Made by a program: the position numbers and the translations under genes. A stretch of DNA of 64,000 nucleotides. Source: Phialophora verrucosa (Eukaryota; Ascomycota; Eurotiomycetes; Chaetothyriales; Herpotrichiellaceae). Shown piece after piece: positions 52,381 through 63,193 of the stretch (position 1 is its first letter; each line of letters begins with the position of its first letter). Location of the stretch: positions 1 to 64,000 of the forward strand of contig MSED01000010.1 in NCBI GenBank assembly GCA_002099365.1, read 5' to 3'. The notes below the pieces were generated by a model. That model worked only from the letters and a program-made list of their open reading frames with translations, did not search any database and had not been told where the DNA came from.

Positions 52381-52829
52381 TATTACGATCTAACCTCTAT
52401 ACGACTAGCTTTAACTAGAGCTATAACGATAGGATCTCGGGGTTGTAAGGAAATTATAGCGAAAATATAGCCTCGTTAGTAAGGCTAGTATATAACTAGA
52501 TCACCTGGACCGCCTGGCTTAAGACTAATCTAGGGGAGCTATACGGGATCGGTATAGCTCGGCGGGCTCGGCTGAGCTAGGCTGATCTAGACGAATCCCA
52601 GTGGTAGATAAACAACTATATAGTGCACGGATCGACCCTCCTTAAGGAACGATCCGTAGTTAATAACAGTTATACTCCGACCTCTACCTTTAGGATATAG
52701 GAGTGTTGTTCTACCTTACGCTGTTGTAAGTGACCGCGTACCTTTACCTTAGCTAGTATTATATTACTACTCTATTAGCGAGAGAATCCTCGGACCGTAG
52801 TATCACCTTACGTGGAGCGATTTGTAATA
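52381..52829 (+). repeat. 3' LTR of the A2 element (449 bp)
   Basis: The differences from the 5' LTR that I compared (first 80 bp) are all transitions, including T-to-C and A-to-G pairs that reflect each copy being mutated at different sites. Confidence 0.95.
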
Positions 52830-52834
52830 GTAGT
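52830..52834. repeat. Target duplication GTAGT (right) of the A2 element
   Basis: Pairs with 45369-45373. Confidence 0.9.
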
Positions 52835-54134
52835 TCTTAATTTTATAATAAATATATAGGTATTATTTTATTATATACTCTTTATTTTAGTATTTATACC
52901 CTTTCTTAATTATTTCCTTAAATATCTTAGGATGAATTCTTATATATCGGTTTAAGGGATTAATGTTATAGTAGTATTAATAATTAGCTACTTAGTTATA
53001 TAGATATTTATTATCTTTATATAGAAAGCTTTAAGCTATATATATCTTTCTTATTCTATTATTAGTAATTACTTCTACCTACTTAATCTCTTTAATTATA
53101 TAGCCTAAATTTTTCCGTCTTTAGTATACGTCCTATATATTCCTTTCCCGCTTTAGTGGTCGATTAACTCGGATTGTCGTTAGTGAGATATCCTAGTAAA
53201 TATATATCTCCCTATAATTCTCGTATTATTTATTAAAGTAGTAGATTAAGATAATCTATTTAAGGTATAGTTATATCGGCACTTTCTTATTAAAGGCTAT
53301 ATAGGTATACTATTTATCTATATATTTTATTAAGTATAATTCTTCCGTTATCTATACGTTAATAATAATCGTAATATATTTATTTAACTAGTCGATAGTA
53401 ATAAATTATTGTTTCTTCTAGTTATTATCGGGTCTTAGTAGTAGGTCTTAAGATTAGTTATCTTATTACTTCTTCTAGACTATTATATCTAGGGTCTATA
53501 TTATTATCCTTTATATTTAAGCTAATATCTCTTACGGAAGTTCGATTATTATAGTCTTCTTAGCTATATAGATATATAGCCGTAATTCTTCGTAATTTAT
53601 TCTTTTATAAAACTTTATTATAAGGTATATAGATATAGATAATTTCTTATTAGGCCTAAAAACTATATACTAGTGCTTTATTAATTCCTCTTAAAGGTAT
53701 TCGGGTTCCGTATAATAAAGCTTTTCTTAGTATAGTATAACTAATATAATTTCCTCTTTTATTATATAGATAGCGATAAACTTAATAAGTTCGCCGTTAT
53801 TATTTATTATCTAGAAGCTATTATTGTTTCTCTTCTCTTTAGTATCTCGTAAGTCTCCTTTTTAGGTAAGAGTTTTCTAGATCTCTTTAATCTTTTTATT
53901 ATATTAGTTCTTTTATTTCCTAGGCGGCTAAGGAAACTAGCCTAATCTTATTTTTTTAGAATAATATATAAGGTAACTGTTGTTATAATAGGCGGTCTAA
54001 GATAGAGCTATATATTAATTAGATATAGTTTCTTTATATATTTTTATAAGAGCTATTATAACTTCTCCTAAAGCGACTTTCTTTAAGCGGTTCTTTTAAA
54101 GTATATTAAGCTCTTTATAAGCTTCTTAATATAG
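52835..54134 (-). pseudogene. Middle segment of A1 copy 2 (between gag and protease)
   Basis: Inverted counterpart of about 2925-4225 in A1 copy 1. It links the pol segment at 41201-45373 with the gag segment at 60335-61390. Between the CCHC knuckle and the protease, the A1 polyprotein has this long linker with no motif I recognise. It ends at the GTATC target site of B copy 2. Confidence 0.85.
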
Positions 54135-54139
54135 GTATC
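54135..54139. repeat. Target duplication GTATC (left) of B copy 2
   Basis: The right partner is GTATT at 60330-60334, differing by one C-to-T change at the last base. The host A1 frame joins across it. Confidence 0.8.
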
Positions 54140-54499
54140 TATAACGGTACGGTACACTAATAGAAGAAGGTAGGGCGAACACTACGTAAAGGTATAGATT
54201 ACTTAATACTAAGAGACTAAACTAAAGAGAGAGAAAGGGTATAAAAGGCGCGGTGCCTATTACCCCAGATAAATACTTCCCTCCGCTAAGGATTTCGGTA
54301 TATACGTAAGCCGCTAAGGATTTTAGTTATATATAGCTAATTAGCGTTTAGCTGTATAATTATATAGCCTTACTTACCTAATTAGGATAAAGCTTAGCAG
54401 GTACGCGGTTTACCGGAAATAGTCGCCTATAGCCTATAGTCTTATCTTCTATTATATATAGCTATATATATATACTCGGACCTAGTATAGATCGTAATA
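54140..54499 (-). repeat. 3' LTR of B copy 2 (360 bp)
   Basis: Begins TATAACGGTACGG and ends CGTAATA. It is the least mutated of the four B LTR starts (the others read TATAATAATATAG), so it best shows the ancestral terminus. Confidence 0.93.
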
Positions 54500-54649
54500 A
54501 TACTTTCCCCCTTTAAGAAAATTTATCTTTAGGCTTTATTATTATTATTATAGTCTTTTATTAGTTTATTATTTTCTTAATAATATAGCTAATCTTATAA
54601 TCTTTTTAGAGGTTCTAATTACTAAAGATACTTCTTATAATAATTACGG

Positions 54650-57600
54650 ACTTTATATAGTATATTCTTAAAGTTAGAAGCTAAGTATTATTTAGGGTCT
54701 TTATTCTAGCTTAGTTACTATATTCGATATTATAGCTTATCGCGACGCTTTTATATAGTTAAAATTTCTTTAACCTTTTATTTATTCTCTTTATTTACTT
54801 TAATTAGAGGTAAAGGTTTATTAACCTATTCTAGGAGAGGGTCGTCTAATACCTTTCTAAGCTAGTTAAGAGAAAAGACCGGGTATACCTTTATTAAAGA
54901 GAGTAGGTTTAGCCTAAAGAAGTTCCTAACTTACTTTAGGATACGGAATAGATTTACTATTTAATACTTTAATTTTCGGCTAAGGCGGTTAATCTTTTAG
55001 TTCTTTATTAATATCTAAATTAGGTTACCTTTTATAAAGTTAACTTCCTGACGATACTTATTAATTTAGTATTTTTATTATTTCTAGACGAGCTTTATTA
55101 TATTATATATTAGCTTCTAGATATTATATATTTAATAAACGAGTTATTAAGCTTTATCTTAGCTAAGCTACTCTCGCGTATTTAAGGGTTCTTCTAAAGG
55201 TTTCTAATTAAAAGAGGTCCTTAACTCGTATTTATTTTTAATAAAGAAAGAGCTTATATCTATAGAGTTGTAAGGGAGTATAGCTTAAATATAGTTTATT
55301 ATTAGTAAAAGGTTAGCTTAGTTATTCTAGTAGTAATTTATAAAAGGCTATAGTTATTAGTTAAGATACTAGTTTATAATTTCTATTTATCTATTAGTCT
55401 ATAGATAGAAAGCCGTTAATAGCTTAAGTTTAATTTTTAGGATATAGTAGAACTCTATTTAGAACTTAAATATAAACTATAGGCCGCGGTTAGAGACTAT
55501 TATATTTAAAGGTCTATAATTTCGGTAAATAAAGAAAATAAATAACTATACTATCTCCTTTATAATAATAGTTTTATAGTAGGGGATAGAGTAAGCTTAC
55601 TTCTCTAGATAATTAATTATTATATATACTATATTATACCTATTTCGATCTACAAGAAAGGACTTAAAATCTATTATAATATATTACTACAGTCGGTTAA
55701 AGACAAATAGCGGCTTTAGAATTCCTAGCGGTAAGTCTCGAAGGACTATAGTACGTCGATAAGTATAGTAATTCTAAATAAACTAGATAATATCTTTAGA
55801 GAGATTTAGCTAATAGTAATAAATAAATAGTAATTTACTTATTTTATTTTAACTAGAGTAAGCTATCGAAACTTAGTTATATACTTCTATAATTAGTTTA
55901 GTCTATAGTTTATCTTTATTTAAGATTACTAGTCTCCTCTTAAATTATAATAATTTTTATAATAGCGTCTAGAAATACTAGCCTAAATAAGCCTTTTCTC
56001 TTTTAGTGTCTAATAAAGGATTTTTATAATTTACTTATAATATTTAATTAATTAACTCTAAAGGATTAAGGCCTATAGGCGCTAATAAAAGTAGTAAAGT
56101 AACCTCTTCGCCTAACTTTTCCGAGCCTAGTAAAGTTTATATCCGGTCTTCTTTCGTTGTTTATTTTTAGTCTTCCTAATCTTATTCTCGTTAAGTTAAG
56201 GCGTCGGCTCGCTTATTTTATTTTCCTAGGCGATATTAAATCCTAAAGTAATACTAGATAAGGATATCGGTTTAATAGACTTATCGAGCGGTTAATAGCC
56301 TCTTAGATATAAAGTATTTTAAGGCTTTATAGTTAATAAGAACTAAAATATTTAGCTCTATACTTTAAAGCTTCGCGCGCTAAGTTTTAAGAGTATATAT
56401 AATAGCGAGTATTTTTTTATTATAAATATTATAATTATATTTCGCTAAAGCTATTATCTTTAAATAGTATATAATAAAGTACTAATTTCCGCTAGTCGAG
56501 TTCTACTAAGAGAATATATTAGTGATAACTCTATCTAAGGCGTTAATTTTTAGTATTATTTTATAATTCGAGTAGAAATATCTTAGTATTAGAGCTATTA
56601 TTAACTAATACTTTAGTTCTTTAAACGCTTATATATAATCTTTACTAAAGGTAAAGGGATAGTCCTTCTTTATAAGCTAAGTTAGGGGGCGCGTAATTTA
56701 ACTAAAATTCCGGATAAAGATATAATAGAAGTTATAGAACTCTAGAAACGCTTATACCTTCTTTACGGTATTAGAGACTTTCTAGGTTAATAATACCGCT
56801 ATCTTTACGGGATCTATATATATACCCTTAGTACTAATAATAAACCTGAAGTATTTAATCTACTTAACTCGAAACTTACTTTTCTTAATATTAACTTAAA
56901 GTTTAGCTTTCTGTAATCGCGATAGGACCTTCTTTATATATTCTGTATATTTTAGCTTATTCTCTAAGTAAATTAAGATATTATCTAAATAGGCTATAAT
57001 AAAATTATCTAGATAGTTAAATAAAATATTATTTATATAGCGCTAGTAGATCGCTAGGCTATTTATTAGCCTAAAGGGGACTACCTTATACTTATAGGCC
57101 CTATAACGAGTATAAAAGATACTAAGTTCCTTAGAATCCGGGTATATATAAATATAGTAGAAAGCTTAACGAATATTAAGCTTTATAAATACCTAAGCCT
57201 TATTAAGTCGAGCTAAGGTCTTATTAATTAAAGATAAAGGGTAGCGGTTCTTTTTAATAAGAGCGTTTAATTTTTAATAGTTAATATAAAATCTTAGTTC
57301 TCCTCTAGGTTTTTTAATAAATAAGATAAGTAAAGCGAAAGAGGATTAATTAGGTTCGATAAACCTCTTTTAGAGGTTCTCTTTAAGGTACTTCTTTATT
57401 AATAAGAGTTTATCTATATTTATTTAATATAAGGGGCTATATCTTAAATTATACTTCTCTTTTAGCTATATTTAATAATTATAAAAGTAAGAGGATAGAA
57501 GAATATCTAAAGCCTTCTTTAAGAATATATTATAGAATTTTTAATACTTTTAAGAGAGTAATTATTATATAAGTTATTTTTTAATCTCTTTTATTTAAGA

Positions 57601-59560
57601 GTTTATTTAGTTTTAAATAAGTTTATTAATTTTATAGAGACTTATAGTAAATAAAGTATTCTTCTTCTTCTTTAGGTTTTAGTAGAATCTTACCGCTTTA
57701 ATTATAATAATATCTATAATAGTTATACTCTAAAGGGATAGCGATATTTTTATATAGTTATCTTTTATTTTAATATAGCTGTCCTCTAGAGATACTTTTA
57801 TATCGCTACCTTTATCTATCCCTATAGTATAGGTTAATATTAATTCGCAATATATAACTTTTAGTCGATTTTATAGGTTTCGTTTATAGGTATAGCTAGT
57901 TATAGTCTATAGAATAGATTTAATAAGTAAACGCTTAACTAAAGGAGGTTTAGAGACTAGATCTAGTCTAGGTACTATTTTTAAATATATAAAACCCTAA
58001 GGGTGCGAATTTCGTCTATCCGCCCGATATTTATCCTTATAGACGAATAATTAGTCTTATTTAGTAATATCTTTTTAGTGCTGTTATAAAATTATAGTAA
58101 CTTAGAGACTTTAGTAAAGTATATAAATCTTTCGAGTAAATATTAGCTTATCTTAATAGTCCTAAGGCTAAAGTAGATATTAGTTTTATATATCTAACTA
58201 TATATTAAAGTAAGTAAACTACTTTCTTTTTAGAATTAGGTTATAACTCCTTAGGTTTAGTATAAGTATAGAGAGGTTCTATTATCTTCGTCTATTAACT
58301 TCTAGATATAAAGTTAAGATCTTAGTAACTAGCTTTCCGGGGCGCTCGTCGTACCCCTTTATAAGGTAAGAGGTCTCTAGATAAGTAGTAAAGATATTTA
58401 AGAATTAAGTTAAATCGCGCGTAAGCTTAATATTAATAAAAATAAATCTATTTACTCTAGAGTCGGCTAAAGTAGAGGTTTAAATTATATATCTATTAAA
58501 TAATAATTTATATAATATAATAAAGTACTTTTTATTTAGTAGTTAATTTAAATTAATAAAGGAAATACCGATATTATACTTCCCTAAGAAGAAGACTTCC
58601 TCTAGAGTTATTCTTTTCTCGGTTCTTTCTTTTAAGCTTTGCTAACCTTAATAGCCTTATTCTCGGCCTTTATAAGGTAATCTCGAGAGAGGTATCTTAG
58701 TTAGCGATAGATAAAATATACCTTAACGCGACTTAAGGCCTACTTAATAATATTATTATAAGTTAATTAGTTCTATAGAGGCTAGTTACCTTCTTTATTT
58801 AATTCTAGAAATAGTATAAATATAGTATATATATTTAAGGTAAGAGTTAGTATAGCTTTATTAGTTAGTTTATTTCTTATTATATAGTAAGCCTTATAGC
58901 GGGCCTTCTCTTTATTAACTAATTATAATTCTTAGTTAGTTTATTAATAGATATTAGCGATATTTTAATAGGTTTATAGAGTATAAAAGGTCGGTATAAT
59001 TACTATTTATAGAGCTAATATTAATTTATTTTATAAATTAAGATAAAGGTTATTTTCCGATATATCGCCTTTACTAATTAAGTATAGAAACTTAGTATAA
59101 AAGTCGTTAAATAGTTTTATTACCTTTATATAAAGGGCTTAATACTCTTCTCGCGCGTTCTCGACTTAATAAGAGTTAATATAAGTTCTTATTAAGAACT
59201 TAAGTATATCTATAGTATCGATAAATAGGTTTTTCTTATTAAGGCTATAGCGGGATTATAGGTAATATTATATATCTCTAGTAGTATAGCTATATAAATA
59301 TATTATCTTAACTTCTTTAGAGGGGAATTAAGAGGTATTAGCGAAGAACTTACTAAGAACCTTAAATCTTTATAACTTAAAGGTAGGCTCCTTTCTATTA
59401 GAGAGAGGCTTAAAGTTAAAGATACTAATATATTATACTAGAGTTAATTCTAGGGTCGCGCTTTAGTTATATTTAAGGTAATCGATAATAATTTATTTCT
59501 ATATAATTTAATAATTAAGATTTATAATTTATTTCTTTTATTTAATAATTTAGATCTAAG
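54650..59560 (-). pseudogene. Degraded gag-pol of B copy 2
   Basis: Same order as B copy 1, read from high to low coordinates: gag with a CCHC knuckle near 58715-58675, reverse transcriptase at about 57390-56930, RNase H near 56600-56200, integrase at about 55900-55100, and a chromodomain-like tail near 54800-54650. The RT active site is YLDN at 56991-56980: the first Asp is kept and the second is Asn, where B copy 1 has lost both. The two copies thus show different mutation outcomes at the same codons, as expected for independent RIP. It is inactive through many TAA/TAG. Confidence 0.87.
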
Positions 59561-59969
59561 AATCTTAAATAGCACCTTTCTAGTCTATAATAGTATTTCG
59601 GCCTTAGTTAATTACTTCTAGAAGGGTTTATTTAGGGATAGCTTTAACCTTAGCTATAGTTTTATACCTTAATAGTTAGTAAAGCTATAGGGCTAATTTA
59701 ATATCTTTAGCTATATATAATTTATATTAATTTATACTAATAAGTCTAGGTTCGATATTAAGGGTATCGGGTTTAGTGTTCTATTTAGTGGTCGGTAGGA
59801 TAGTTTAGTTATCGGCCTCGGTGTTATTTAAGTTAATTAGTTATATTATTATTAGCGGGTTTAGTTAATAGTAGTTAAGTTATTAGTTTCGGTTCGTTCT
59901 AGTCAGTTCTTAGTCGGGTAGGATATTATAATTCCTTCTTAGGATAGTAATAGAGTAAGTTTAGTCTAA

Positions 59970-60329
59970 TATAATAATATAGTATATTAATAGAAGAAGA
60001 TAAAGCGAATACTATATAAAAATATAAATTACTTAATACTAAGAGACTAAACTAGAGAGAGAGAAAGAGTATAAAAAGCGCGATACCTATTACTCTAGAT
60101 AAATACTTCCCTCCGCTAAGGATTTCGGTATACGCGTAAGCCGCTAAGGATTTTAGTTATATATAGCTAATTAGCGTTTAGCTGTATAATTATATAGCCT
60201 TACTTACCTAATTAGGATAAAGCTTAGTAGGTACGCGCTTTACCGGAAATAGTCGCCTATAGCCTATAGTCTTGTCTTTTATTATACGCGGTTGTATATA
60301 TATACTTAGATCTAATATAGGCTATAATA
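59970..60329 (-). repeat. 5' LTR of B copy 2 (360 bp)
   Basis: Same length as 54140-54499 and more heavily RIP-mutated at its start. Confidence 0.93.
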
Positions 60330-60334
60330 GTATT

Positions 60335-61390
60335 TTAACTATATTATTATATCTTAACTATTAATAGTTATTTAAGTCTTCTTTATAGTATCAGCCCTTT
60401 TCGCTATAGAACCGGCTATATTATTACTTATTATTATATATAATTCTTAAGTTATTTATCGATAATCTTTTATATAATATTTAAGTTTTCTATAAATATA
60501 ATATAGTCCTTTCTTTTCTCGTTAAGCTCTTTACTTATTCTTCCGACCCCCTCTATAGTATCCCCCTTAACTCTTAATATAATTACCTTTACCCCTTAAA
60601 GGTAGGCTTTAGTATATAAAATTAAGGTCTATCGGATCCCTATAGTACTATCGCCCTTAGAACTAATAGCCTCTTTTAGTATACTTAATTAGGTTACGGC
60701 GTTTATTTCGTTCTAGTTATAGTTTATATAGTTAATTATTAATCTTAATTACTTTATTTACTATTTACTTATAGTTAGTAGGTAGATTTATTATCTCTTA
60801 ACGAACTTATTCCTTAAGTCCGTTATAAAAGATCTAAATAAACGTATCTTCGTCTTTCTAGTTTAACTTTTTAGCGATCTAGTTAAACTTAGAGTAATAG
60901 GCTATAGTAGACTCTCGTTACTTAATAATATAGATTACTCGGGCCGCTATACGTTTATCGTTAATAGTTCTAAAGACTTTATAGATTTAAGTCTCGAATT
61001 CGGCGAAGTACTTAAAGTAGAATAGTATATTAGCGTTAGGTTTAGTATTATCTATATACCTCTTTATAGTAAGTTTAAACTATATAAATACTAGTCCTTT
61101 AAGATATATCGTAGTATATATAACCTTACTAGATCTATCCTTAAACTTAGTTAGGTTAAGTTTAAATATAAGCTTAAATTAAATTAAGAAGGTATTAAGC
61201 TAGCTATAACGTCCGTTAAATAGATTAACCTTAAGTATATTCTTCTTATTATTTACCCTAGTTCTAGCGGATAGACTAGTAGTAGAAAGGTTTTTAAGGC
61301 TCTCTATAATTAGCTAATTAACTTCTAGCGACTTAAGTCGGGAACTACTAGATATTTCTTATTACTACTTATTAAGATAGATAGTTAATA
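60335..61390 (-). pseudogene. gag segment and leader of A1 copy 2
   Basis: Inverted counterpart of about 1867-2920 in A1 copy 1. The CCHC knuckle is at 60503-60462 on the minus strand, with Cys codons changed to Tyr as in copy 1. The leader next to the LTR contains the conserved TATTAACTATCTATC-type sequence, where a primer-binding site would lie; I could not match it to a tRNA. Confidence 0.85.
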
Positions 61391-61849
61391 TATTACGAAT
61401 CGCTCTATATAAGGTAATACTATAGTTTAAGAGGTTTCTTTTACTAGTAGAATAGTAATATAATATTAACTTAAAGTAAAGATATATAGTTACTTATAAT
61501 AGTGTAAAGTAAAGTAATACTTCTATATCCTAAAGGTAGAGGTCGGAATATAATTATTATTAACTATAGACCGTTCCTTACTAGGGACGGCCCGTCCGCT
61601 ATATAGTTGTCTGTCTCTTTTGTAGATCTAGCTAGCTTAGCCTAGCTTAACTAAGCCCGTTAAGTTATATCGATTCCCGTAGATTATATGGTTCTACTAA
61701 ATTACTCCCGAGCTAGGTAGTTTAGGTGATTTAGTTATATACTAGCCTTACTAACGAGGCTATATCTTCGCTATAGTTTCCTTATAACTTCGTGGTTTAT
61801 TGTTATAGCCCTAGCCTAGGCTAGCCGCTTTAAAGGTTAGGCCGTAATA
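61391..61849 (-). repeat. 5' LTR of A1 copy 2 (459 bp)
   Basis: Inverted. It aligns fully with 40731-41189 and is followed by TAACT (61850-61854). Confidence 0.94.
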
Positions 61850-62660
61850 TAACTATAGTTATTAATAAATTTAATCTTCGCGAATTAAATAAGATAATTT
61901 AACTTTCTAATAAATAAAAGTTACTAAACCTTAATAAAGATAAAAATATAAATAATCTTAGTCTTAAAGTAAATTATATTAATAATAATAAGGAGATAAA
62001 GAATAAAGAGATATTAAATAATATAGTAATTAGTAATAATAATTTTAATAAAGAAGGTTATATTCCTATAGTATCCGATAAATACTTTAATAATAACTTT
62101 AGTACTATTTAAGTCTCTACTAATAATAATAATAATAGCGATAATAAAACCGATACTTCTCGCCTAAAGAAAAAGGGAAAATATAGCTTAATAGTTAACT
62201 TAAGTTAATATAGTCTATATACCTTCTTAATAACTATATTAATAAATATAAATAATATATAATTTAATATCTTATTATTATCTAAGAGTTATTATATAAC
62301 TCTCCTTCCCCGCCTATCTATACCTTAAGATAGTAATATATATATAGATCTATCTTAATAAATAGAATCGGCTACTAAAACCCCTTTTAGTAAAAGAGAA
62401 AAGATACTTATATTTTAGCGTCCGCGCCCGCGAGGACTTATAAAAGCGATTATAAAAAGTAAAGCGATATTAAGATAACACTATACTATTACTATTAGAT
62501 CCCTTAGTCCTAAGAGACTCTAAAGTACCTTTATAATACCGCTTAAACCCTCTTTTATAGAAGTACTAAGCTTTATTAGTATACTATTTAAGTTAATTAT
62601 TATTTCTTCGGCGGTAAAAGATAAAGAGTCGATAAAAAATATATAAACTAATTAATAATT
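61850..62660 (+). pseudogene. hAT transposase C-terminal continuation and downstream frame
   Basis: The reading frame of the hATC domain ending at 40725-40730 continues here in the same phase through the TAACT duplication. It gives TIVINKFNLRELNKII, followed by a long Asn/Asp/Glu-type acidic tail (now mostly Asn/Lys) to about 62170 (for example EGYIPIVSDKYFNNNF near 62050). An acidic C-terminal tail after hATC is usual in fungal hAT transposases. The same frame stays readable, with only TAA/TAG, to about 62650, including SATKTPFSKREKILIF near 62370. This last part may be a separate gene or over-reading. It is the 3' half of the gene split by the 21-kb nest. Confidence 0.65.
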
Positions 62661-63099
62661 ATTATATTTATTATTATAATTTATATTATCTATAATATAG
62701 TAAAAACTAAAAGTACCTTTTTACTCTTTACTATACTTAATACTTTATATAATAATATTTTTATCTCTATTCTCCTTATTTTTTTATTAAAGAGGTTTCT
62801 ATTTTAGGATATTAAATAGTAAGTTATAGTAATAGTTAGTATAGCGTTAGAGCTATTAGTAAAGATATATAGTTAAATAAATAGACGAGTTCTACTTAGC
62901 TAAAGATATCTAGCGTCCTATACCTAGCTATATAAGGGGATATAAGCCTTTATTAACGTCTATAGAATAATAAATATTACTACTAGTATAATACCGTATC
63001 TATATATAAAATTACTAAGCTAAATCTAAATTAGCTTAAATAGTAAAGCTCTATTAGACAGTACTAGTCTAAATAGAATCTTATTACCCGGTCTAGTAA
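62661..63099. other. Unassigned AT-rich stretch
   Basis: No confident gene. From about 62860 onward it may share weak similarity with the A2 linker region near 47600-47750, which would put the A-family fragment on both sides of the MITE-like block. The match is too weak to be sure. Confidence 0.35.
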
Positions 63100-63193
63100 G
63101 GCTCTTAGCATTAGATTAGCTGTCTAATAGGGCTAAAAACCCTATAGGGTTATACTATCTTATCGGATTACCCGGTGTCTAATCTATAGTCTA
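63100..63193. mobile_element. Terminal 94 bp of a hAT MITE-family element, second copy
   Basis: It aligns with 30071-30164 over 94 bp from GGCTCTTAGCATTA to the terminus CTATAGTCTA; most differences are transitions. The next octamer is CCTTAAAT (63194-63201), which also occurs as a continuous site in the A2 element (at about 47758), so it looks like the target octamer. A candidate left partner GCTTAAAT lies at 63034-63041, which would give an element of about 152 bp. Alternatively this is the right end of a longer hAT element whose left end is not visible. Confidence 0.65.

Larger units (their letters stand above)
45374..52829 (+). mobile_element. Ty3/Gypsy family A2 element, nested in A1 copy 2
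   Basis: 7456 bp with two 449-bp LTRs, plus strand, and perfect GTAGT duplications. Termini are TATTACGA...GTAATA. The internal region is homologous to A1, but the LTR's first part differs (CTCTATACGACTAGC in place of CTTTAAAGCGGCTAGC), defining a sister subfamily. CpA and TpG are clearly more frequent than in the A1 copies (for example ATGGTG at 46450-46455 against ATAGTA at 2493-2498). This copy has been less exposed to RIP or inserted later. It is still inactivated by many TAA/TAG. Confidence 0.94.
54140..60329 (-). mobile_element. Complete Ty3/Gypsy chromovirus, family B, copy 2, nested in A1 copy 2
   Basis: 6190 bp with 360-bp LTRs, coding on the minus strand. The polypurine tract is beside the lower LTR (54503-54519; minus-strand AAAGGGGGAAAG). 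It is co-linear with B copy 1 (30231-36413). The insertion point in A1 is in the gag-distal region just after the CCHC knuckle. Confidence 0.93.
40731..61849 (-). mobile_element. Ty3/Gypsy family A1, copy 2, containing two nested elements
   Basis: The minus-strand A1 element has 459-bp LTRs at both ends and flanking TAACT duplications. It is interrupted by an A2 element with duplication (45374-52834) and a B element with duplication (54140-60334). Subtracting these 7461 and 6195 bp from 21119 bp leaves 7463 bp, against 7464 bp in A1 copy 1. That confirms the boundaries of all three elements independently. It lies inside the hAT transposase coding sequence. Confidence 0.93.
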
